Assembly: GCA_946055125.1 (NCBI GenBank)
Contig: CAMGFF010000037.1
Coordinates: forward strand, 1 to 11,553
Reading direction: 5' to 3'
DNA from: an uncultured Prevotellaceae bacterium
GTDB lineage: Bacteria; Bacteroidota; Bacteroidia; Bacteroidales; Muribaculaceae
DNA length: 11,553 nt
Positions 6,649-11,553 of this stretch are shown piece by piece (position 1 is the stretch's first letter; each line of letters begins with the position of its first letter). A program made the position numbers and the translations under genes. Below the pieces are notes generated by a model. That model was not told the origin of the DNA, did no database searches, and saw nothing but the letters and a program-made list of their open reading frames with translations.

Positions 6649-7239
6649 ATGATGAATAATCTTTATATCAGCCTTTTCCTCGCGTTCTTCAAGATTGGGG
6701 CGTTCACCTTTGGTGGGGGCTGGGCCATGATTTCGATTATCGAGCGTGAAATCGTGGAGAAGCACAAGTGGATAAGCAAGGCTGACTTCCTCGACCTCCT
6801 CGCCGTGGCGCAGGCTATGCCCGGCATTCTCGCAGTTAACATCTCGGTGGTGATTGGCGACAACCTGCGCGGGCTGCGCGGCAGCATAGTGTCGGCATTA
6901 GGCACTATCCTGCCCTCGTTCGTAATGATACTGTGCATCGCCATTTTCCTCACCCCCGACGACATCAAGAACAATGAGCTTATAAGCAGCATATTCAAGG
7001 GCATACGCCCGGCAGTGGTGGCACTAATCGTGGCGCCGGTGCTCACCACTGCCCGCGCCGCGAAGATTAACTGGAAAACGGTGTGGATTCCCATCGTCAC
7101 CGCGCTGCTCATCTACTCCAAGCTGCCATTTATCTCCAATCCCATCACATTCATCATTCTTGGAGCGCTCGGTGGCTACATCTACTACATTAAGCGCGTG
7201 AATGGCGCAATCCATGCCGGGAAGGAGGTGGAGAAATGA
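6649..7239 (+). CDS. chromate transporter (CHR) family half-protein, first subunit
   Basis: A 196-aa inner-membrane protein of the CHR superfamily. Full-length CHR pumps (about 400 aa) have two homologous halves; the short-chain form encodes the halves as separate adjacent genes, as here. The N-terminal signature is FKIGAFTFGGGWAMI (14-28), followed by QAMPGILAVN (55-64), where the family more often has PGP. Hydrophobic segments lie at about 80-100, 118-135, 145-156 and 164-180. Characterised members export chromate driven by the membrane potential or proton gradient, but the natural substrate in an anaerobic gut bacterium is unknown. Two ATG codons stand in tandem at 6649 and 6652; either could be used, and no Shine-Dalgarno site decides. 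The gene overlaps the second half by 4 nt and starts a probable three-gene operon ending with folC. Confidence 0.92.
   Translation: MMNNLYISLFLAFFKIGAFTFGGGWAMISIIEREIVEKHKWISKADFLDLLAVAQAMPGILAVNISVVIGDNLRGLRGSIVSALGTILPSFVMILCIAIFLTPDDIKNNELISSIFKGIRPAVVALIVAPVLTTARAAKINWKTVWIPIVTALLIYSKLPFISNPITFIILGALGGYIYYIKRVNGAIHAGKEVEK
7223..7228 (+). promoter_or_regulatory. strong Shine-Dalgarno site for the second CHR gene
   Basis: AGGAGG lies 7 bp before the ATG at 7236, inside the end of the first CHR gene. Such a perfect site is unusual here, because most genes in this window have none. Together with the ATGA overlap it supports coupled, balanced synthesis of the two halves. Confidence 0.6.
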
Positions 7240-7775
7240 GCATCTACCTGAAATTGATATGGGCCTACCTGAAGATAGGACTATTTGGCTTTGGCGGCGG
7301 ATATGCCATGCTCTCGCTCATTCAGCGCGAGGTGGTGGACAGCGGCTGGATTTCAGGCACCACCTTCACCGACATTGTGGCTATCTCGCAGATGACACCC
7401 GGCCCCATTGGCATCAACAGCGCCACCTACATAGGCTACGTAGTCACCGGCAGCGTGTGGGGCTCGCTGCTCGCCACAGTCACCGTGGTGCTGCCGCCCT
7501 TCGTGCTGGTGCTATATGCCAGCCACTTCATTCGCAGGCACAAGGACAGCGCGATAATCAAGGGCGTGTTCATGGGGCTTCGCCCGGTGGTGGTGGGGCT
7601 AATCGCCTCGGCTGCCCTGCTGCTCATGAACTCCGACAACTTCGGCGCCGCCACCACCGAGTGCATCAAGAGCATTGCGATATGCGTGGCATCGTTCTGC
7701 GTGGTCTATTTCACGCGCATACACCCCATTTTCATCATCATCGCCGCCGGAATAATTGGCGCAATAATCTACTAA
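7236..7775 (+). CDS. chromate transporter (CHR) family half-protein, second subunit
   Basis: A 179-aa inner-membrane protein homologous to the preceding one. It has the signature LFGFGGGYAMLSLIQREVV (16-34) and the canonical SQMTPGPIGIN (51-61), followed by hydrophobic segments at about 66-96, 115-130, 145-160 and 164-179. The start ATG shares its last two bases with the TGA stop of the first half (ATGA) and is preceded by AGGAGG. The two halves probably insert with opposite orientation and form a heterodimer, as proposed for short-chain CHR pairs. The stop codon is only 4 bp before folC. Chromate export is the family function; the real substrate here is not known. Confidence 0.93.
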   Translation: MSIYLKLIWAYLKIGLFGFGGGYAMLSLIQREVVDSGWISGTTFTDIVAISQMTPGPIGINSATYIGYVVTGSVWGSLLATVTVVLPPFVLVLYASHFIRRHKDSAIIKGVFMGLRPVVVGLIASAALLLMNSDNFGAATTECIKSIAICVASFCVVYFTRIHPIFIIIAAGIIGAIIY

Positions 7776-7779
7776 GGCA

Positions 7780-9072
7780 ATGAACTACAAGGAAACAATT
7801 GATTTTCTCTTCACACAGGTACCCATGTTTCAGCGCATAGGCGGCCAGGCCTACAAGCCGGGGCTGCACACCACACGCGCCCTCGACGACCTCTTTGGCA
7901 ACCCCCACCGCGCTTTCCGCACCATCCATGTGGGTGGCACCAACGGCAAGGGCTCCACATCGCACACGCTGGCCTCTATTCTCCAGCTCTCGGGCTACCG
8001 CGTGGGGCTATACACCTCGCCACACCTGCTCGACTTCCGTGAGCGCATTCGCGTGAATGGCGAGATGATTCCCGAGGAGTGTGTGGTGGATTTTGTGGAG
8101 CGATACCGCCGCTCGGGCTTCGAGGGCGAGCCGTCGTTCTTCGAGCTGAGCACAATTATGGCCTTCGACTACTTTCGCAGCGCCGGAGTGGATATTGCAG
8201 TGATTGAGGTGGGGCTGGGCGGACGGCTCGACTGCACCAACATCATCACGCCGCTGCTGAGCATTATCACCAACATATCATTCGACCACACCCAGTTTCT
8301 CGGCGACACCCTGCCGGCGATTGCCCGCGAGAAGGCGGGAATCATTAAGCCCGGCGTGCCGGTGGTGATTGGCGAGGCCGAGGGAGAGGTGCGCGAGGTG
8401 TTTGCCGAGAAGGCGGCATTAAAAGGCTCTACAATCGCTTTTGCCTGTGAGGATGAGGGCTTGCTCACCTGCGAGGGTGAAAATGGAAATTTGAGGCTAA
8501 AAACACGCGATTTTGACACCCTGGAATACGAGCTGTGCGGCGACTGCCAGAAGAAGAACGCAGCCACCATTCTCACTGCCCTGCCGCTGCTAAGAAAAGC
8601 GGGGCTGAACCTGCCACAGGATGCCATTGCCGGGGGATTTGCCCGCGTGTGCGAAATCTCGGGCCTCATGGGACGCTGGATGACCGTAGCCTCCCACCCC
8701 ACCGTGATTTGCGACACAGGGCACAACACCGGCGGCTTTGCCTATATCGCCCGGCAGCTTCGCCGGGTGGAGTGCACCGCCCTGCGCATCGTGATAGGCT
8801 TCGTGAGCGACAAGGACGTGAGCCACATCCTCGAGATGCTTCCACAATGTGCCACCTACTACTTCACCCGGGCATCGGTGCCGCGTGCCATGGACTGCCA
8901 CACCCTTGCCGGGCTTGCCGCAGCAAAGGGGCTGCACGGACGCTCCTACCCCACAGTGGCTCAGGCTTATAATGAGGCACTAAAAGAAAGTGCCACCACC
9001 GACTTCATCTACGTCGGCGGCAGCACCTTTGTGGTTGCCGACCTTCTTGCATTGCTCAAGGCGGCAAAGTGA
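7780..9072 (+). CDS. folC: folylpolyglutamate synthase / dihydrofolate synthase
   Basis: A cytoplasmic Mur-ligase-family enzyme (430 aa) that adds glutamate to folates and, in bifunctional forms, joins glutamate to dihydropteroate to make dihydrofolate. The ATP-binding P-loop is GGTNGKGST (52-60). The central domain shows YTSPHL (78-83), IEVGLGGRLDCTN (142-154) and ISFDHTQFLG (166-175). REKAGIIKPG contains K185, the probable carbamylated lysine. The C-terminal glutamate-ligase domain begins near GLMGRW (296-301), with DTGHN at 312-316 where many homologues have DGAHN. Length is typical for FolC. It starts 4 bp after the second CHR gene and is the last gene of that operon; its stop codon is 10 bp from the stop of the convergent ridA. 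Whether it has the dihydrofolate-synthase activity as well cannot be decided from sequence alone. Confidence 0.95.
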   Translation: MNYKETIDFLFTQVPMFQRIGGQAYKPGLHTTRALDDLFGNPHRAFRTIHVGGTNGKGSTSHTLASILQLSGYRVGLYTSPHLLDFRERIRVNGEMIPEECVVDFVERYRRSGFEGEPSFFELSTIMAFDYFRSAGVDIAVIEVGLGGRLDCTNIITPLLSIITNISFDHTQFLGDTLPAIAREKAGIIKPGVPVVIGEAEGEVREVFAEKAALKGSTIAFACEDEGLLTCEGENGNLRLKTRDFDTLEYELCGDCQKKNAATILTALPLLRKAGLNLPQDAIAGGFARVCEISGLMGRWMTVASHPTVICDTGHNTGGFAYIARQLRRVECTALRIVIGFVSDKDVSHILEMLPQCATYYFTRASVPRAMDCHTLAGLAAAKGLHGRSYPTVAQAYNEALKESATTDFIYVGGSTFVVADLLALLKAAK

Positions 9073-9082
9073 CGGCATTGCA

Positions 9083-9457
9083 CTAAAGGGCGGCAATCAC
9101 CTCAATCTCCACAAGCGCACGCTTGGGAAGCTCCTTCACAGCAATAGCCGAGCGTGCCGGGAACGGCTCGCTGAAGTGCTGTGCATAGATTTCGTTCATC
9201 TCACCGAAGAGCGACATCTCGGCAAGATACACGGTAGTCTTCACCACATTGTCGAGTGTAGCGCCTTTCTCGGCGAGGATAGCCTTGATATTGGCGATTG
9301 CCTGGGCAGTCTGCTCCTGGATTCCGGCAGGCATTTCGCCCGTTTCGGGGTTGATGGCAATTTGTCCGGAGAGGAACATGAGGTTGCCGGCCTTCACAGC
9401 ATGGCTGTAGGGGCCAATGGCTGCGGGTGCGTTCTTAGCTTTAATCGTTTCTTTCAT
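9083..9457 (-). CDS. ridA: RidA family enamine/imine deaminase
   Basis: A 124-aa cytoplasmic protein that hydrolyses reactive enamine/imine intermediates such as 2-aminoacrylate, formed by PLP-dependent dehydratases, releasing ammonia and a keto acid; it usually works as a trimer. The N-terminal signature is APAAIGPYSHAV (10-21). SGQIAINPETGE follows (30-41). The catalytic Arg is R102 in FPARSAIAV, and E118 in VEIEVIAAL matches the conserved acidic residue of the RidA active site. Length is typical. The ATG overlaps the stop codon of the upstream membrane-protein gene by ATGA, which suggests translational coupling. Homologues are sometimes labelled translation inhibitor or endoribonuclease L-PSP, but the Arg-containing active site supports deaminase. 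Confidence 0.95.
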   Translation of the reverse strand: MKETIKAKNAPAAIGPYSHAVKAGNLMFLSGQIAINPETGEMPAGIQEQTAQAIANIKAILAEKGATLDNVVKTTVYLAEMSLFGEMNEIYAQHFSEPFPARSAIAVKELPKRALVEIEVIAAL

Positions 9458-10812
9458 CGTTGGGATATTGTGTTTTTTGAATTCAACAATTCTTCGTTCA
9501 AGTCGAGGAGGTCCTTTAAGAGCACATCCTGCGCCTCGGCAATTGCGAGCCGCGAGCCGAGGAAGCTGTGAGCGGCGGCATAGCGGGCGTCGAAGTCGCC
9601 GATAAACCGCTCAGAGCCGGCACTGCGCAATCTGTTGGCAACCATAGCCACAGTCATCAGCTCCACGTCGATTGCCGGCTGATAGGCAAATTCCCTCTCA
9701 TCCTTTCCCACCACAGCCGAGAGCAGCCCCACCTTCACGAGGCGGTCGACTACCTTGCCGGCGAGGCGAATGGGAATGCCGGTGCCATTCGACAGCTCGG
9801 CCTTGCTCAGCGGCGGCTGCGCCCTCACGAATCGGCGCACAATCACCGCCAGGGCGATGATTGCCACGCGCTCGCCGTAGTTCTGCGATATGTTCTTTAT
9901 CTCGTCGCGGAAGCCGAAGCGGAAAATGCTCTGCGAGGAATAGGCCATCACCACACCCGAGAGGCAAATGAGCCACGAGAGCTGAATCCAGATGAGCAGC
10001 AAGGGCAGGAAGGCGAAGCTGCCATAGATGGCGTTGTACTTCGACACATAAATCTGCCCCGAGAGCATGAGCCACTGCACCACCTGGAACGTGGTGCCGC
10101 ACAGCAGGCCCGGAATGAGCGCGCTCAGGAACTTCACGCGCGTATTGGGAATGAGCATGTAGGCGAGGGTGAAAAACAGCCATATCAGCACCGTGGGCGC
10201 GGCATCGAGCGCGAATCCCACCACCGGCGAGAGCAGCGTGCCCGAGGTGGCCACCGACATGTAGATTGCAATACCATTGGAGCAAATCATGAGCACCGGC
10301 AGAATCATGAAAATGGCGGTGTAGTCGGTGACCTTGCGGTAGAACGACCGCCCCGACTTCTCGCCCCAGATGTGATTGAAAGTGTCCTCCACGTTGCCCA
10401 GCAGGCTCACCAGCGACCACAGCAGGAAAATGATGCCTATGCCCACAAACACCCCCTCAGACGACTGCTCCAGATAGCTGTCGACAAAGCTCATGATGCT
10501 GCTCAGCGCATCGCCCTGCAGAGGGATGAACTTGAGCAGCCCGGCCTCAACCATGTTCTGGAAGCCAAATCCGCGGCCAATGGCGAAAAGCATGGCAAGA
10601 GCCGGCACCATTGCAAGGATGGTGCTGTAGGTGAGGGCGCTCGCCTTCTGCTGCAAGTTCTTGTCGAGAAATGAAGTCACCGAGAGGTTCACTATCTTCA
10701 CCAGGTTGATCCACCAGGTGCTGCGGGTGTCCTGCCACACGCCACCCAAACAGTAGCGATAGCATCGCATTGCCCACCGCCTGGCAAGATTCACTGTGGC
10801 ACGTATTCGCAT
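9454..10812 (-). CDS. YihY/BrkB family inner-membrane protein with C-terminal wHTH-like domain
   Basis: A 452-aa inner-membrane protein. The YihY/UPF0761 core (about 40-300) has the conserved QKASALTYSTILAMVPAL (55-72) and YNAIYGSFAFLPLLLIW (259-275), with about six hydrophobic segments near 63-80, 118-138, 165-188, 205-222, 228-250 and 265-292. E. coli YihY was once called RNase BN, but that activity belongs to another gene (RNase Z, elaC), so a nuclease name should not be carried over. After the core, residues about 312-400 (VAIIALAVIVRRF, PLSKAELSNGTGIPIRLAGKVVDRLVKVGLL) look like a winged helix, followed by an acidic, helical tail. The gene lies downstream of rnpB and overlaps ridA by 4 nt. 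No good -7 element was found in the 44 bp between it and rnpB, so it may depend on read-through or an unusual promoter. Function is unknown. Confidence 0.88.
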   Translation of the reverse strand: MRIRATVNLARRWAMRCYRYCLGGVWQDTRSTWWINLVKIVNLSVTSFLDKNLQQKASALTYSTILAMVPALAMLFAIGRGFGFQNMVEAGLLKFIPLQGDALSSIMSFVDSYLEQSSEGVFVGIGIIFLLWSLVSLLGNVEDTFNHIWGEKSGRSFYRKVTDYTAIFMILPVLMICSNGIAIYMSVATSGTLLSPVVGFALDAAPTVLIWLFFTLAYMLIPNTRVKFLSALIPGLLCGTTFQVVQWLMLSGQIYVSKYNAIYGSFAFLPLLLIWIQLSWLICLSGVVMAYSSQSIFRFGFRDEIKNISQNYGERVAIIALAVIVRRFVRAQPPLSKAELSNGTGIPIRLAGKVVDRLVKVGLLSAVVGKDEREFAYQPAIDVELMTVAMVANRLRSAGSERFIGDFDARYAAAHSFLGSRLAIAEAQDVLLKDLLDLNEELLNSKNTISQR

Positions 10813-10843
10813 AGAGAATTGTATTTAGCTTAAAGTGAACAAT

Positions 10844-10856
10844 AAAAAAGAAAAAA
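10844..10856 (-). terminator. T-rich termination tract of rnpB
   Basis: Reading the minus strand, two runs of six T residues separated by one C come directly after the 3' strand of helix P1. P1 pairs with the far 5' end, so the tract may end transcription together with local structure. The efficiency is uncertain because the next gene on this strand starts 32 bp further on. Confidence 0.6.
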
Positions 10857-11250
10857 GGAGGCAGCACGGCTATAAGCCGGGTTATGTCGCAGCCCGGCCT
10901 TGCGGCCGCTGGGCTGCGGTCTGTCATTTATCTGAGCGCGGTGTTGCCACCGAGCTTTAGCAGCCTACCCCTCGGCAATGGACGAGTAACCCTTAAATGC
11001 CGATATACTTGACCTTGCAACTCATAAGTTGTGCGGCGTGCGGTGTCGCCATCGCACCCGGTGGGCTCTTACCCCGCCTTTTCACCCTTACCCCGGCCAC
11101 CGAGGTGACCGTGGCGGTTATTTTCTGTCACATTCAACTCTACCATCGCTGATAGCTTCCCGTTAAGAAATATGATACTCTGTGTTGCCCGGACTTTCCT
11201 CACACCGCGCCTTTGGGTCACGGTGAGCGACAGACCGCCATACTGCCTCC
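10857..11250 (-). ncRNA. rnpB: RNase P RNA (bacterial type A)
   Basis: The catalytic RNA of RNase P, which cuts the 5' leader from pre-tRNAs together with protein RnpA. Minus-strand landmarks appear in the right order. GAGGAAAGTCCGGGC (11187-11201) is the near-universal 5' conserved core. ACAGAAAATAACCGCC (11113-11128) is the next hallmark, followed by a GGGTAAGAGCCCACC-type segment near 11060. AGATAAATGACA (10922-10933) and CATAACCCGGCTTATAG near the 3' end complete the core. The ends are set by helix P1: GGAGGCAGUAUGG at the 5' side pairs over 13 positions with CCGUGCUGCCUCC at the 3' side, counting two G-U pairs. Length is about 394 nt, typical. The 5' end may lie a few to 17 nt further upstream, according to the promoter position. 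Protein-coding frames across this region are shadows. Confidence 0.97.
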
Positions 11251-11273
11251 AGTATTCCTTTTTTTCGACCCTG

Positions 11274-11305
11274 CAAATTTACGCCTATTTCTCCAATTTT
11301 CCAAA
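11274..11305 (-). promoter_or_regulatory. rnpB: near-consensus promoter of rnpB
   Basis: On the minus strand, TTTG (11302-11305) is followed after exactly 20 bp by TAAATTTG (11274-11281), a full match to the Bacteroidetes -33/-7 consensus. Transcription should start near 11267, about 17 nt before the P1 helix of rnpB. Confidence 0.8.
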
Positions 11306-11553
11306 TCCCCGCCCCATCATCTTTCGCAGTGTGCTTGCATTCCGTCATTCTTGGTAGCTGTTTCATGGGGAGGGTGTGGGTGGAGTGGATAAGGGTGCCG
11401 GCACGATGTGCCCACAGCCTGGAGTTTTACCACAACATAAAAATGCCCACTTATTTTTTAATGACTGCTAAACCAGGTGTTTCCTTTATTAATTTAACTT
11501 AAAAATCAAGGCCGAGTGATACAACGTAACAAATAAAAAACTACTTTTCCATC
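11306..11553. other. right-end region without a convincing gene
   Basis: No gene is supported here. It contains a 10-bp palindrome GTGCCGGCAC (11395-11404), a GC-rich patch (11365-11425) and then AT-rich sequence. A 45-codon plus-strand frame starts at 11365 but has no recognisable protein features. At the very edge, TACTTTTC (11544-11551) differs from the -7 consensus by one base and could belong to a rightward gene beyond the window. Confidence 0.5.

Noticed and set aside
9568..10674. 368-aa plus-strand frame opposite the YihY-type gene
   Set aside because: Its composition is Arg/His/Glu/Gln-rich without motifs, as expected for the antisense of a hydrophobic membrane protein.
10547..10927. 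126-aa minus-strand frame running from rnpB into the YihY-type gene
   Set aside because: It overlaps the conserved 3' end of RNase P RNA and the membrane-protein gene in another frame and has no protein features.
11172..11357. 61-aa frames on both strands over the 5' end of rnpB
   Set aside because: They overlap the RNase P RNA core and its promoter and have no independent coding signals.
11365..11502. 45-codon plus-strand frame in the right-end region
   Set aside because: It has no Bacteroidetes promoter, ribosome site or recognisable protein pattern; such a length is expected by chance.
11489..11551. 3' tail of a minus-strand outer-membrane protein gene entering from the right (ending LIFKLN)
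   Set aside because: Only about 20 codons are open in AT-rich DNA and no terminator follows; the likeness to a barrel C-terminus is too weak to call.

Overview
The window looks like chromosomal DNA from a gut-type member of Bacteroidales (Bacteroidetes). The evidence is a short primary sigma factor of the Bacteroidetes type (286 aa, no region 1.1), several upstream sequences matching the Bacteroidetes promoter consensus TTTG-N19-21-TAnnTTTG, near absence of Shine-Dalgarno sites, and outer-membrane beta-barrel proteins. GC-rich coding sequence alternates with AT-rich promoter regions. Muribaculaceae or a relative is a guess from overall style, not shown by the sequence. No mobile element, CRISPR array, tRNA or obvious foreign island is visible.

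Left part (1-3400): the 3' portion of an ATP-grasp ligase gene is followed by an esterase-family alpha/beta hydrolase, and a strong intrinsic terminator closes this pair. A secreted GH13 alpha-amylase closely resembling the Bacillus subtilis AmyE type follows as a single-gene unit with its own promoter and terminator.

Middle (3500-6650): rpoD has its own promoter and terminator. A small putative outer-membrane barrel protein converges on a POTRA-less Omp85/BamA-type barrel encoded on the minus strand. A 239-bp divergent intergenic region then holds an inverted repeat, a direct repeat and two -7 elements.

Right part (6650-9072): two half-size chromate-transporter (CHR) proteins overlap by ATGA and are followed 4 bp later by folC, forming a three-gene operon. 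It converges on a minus-strand set that reads, in transcription order, rnpB (RNase P RNA, with a near-consensus promoter), a YihY/BrkB membrane protein with a C-terminal winged-helix-like extension, and ridA, which overlaps the membrane-protein gene by 4 nt. The last 250 bp show no convincing gene.

Most of the window is housekeeping. The points most worth a second look are the ATP-grasp/esterase pair (a possible small-molecule ligase/hydrolase system), the AmyE-like amylase outside any Sus-type locus, the promoter sequence shared by rpoD and the CHR operon, the symmetric elements in the divergent region, and the wHTH-tailed YihY protein coupled to RidA downstream of rnpB.
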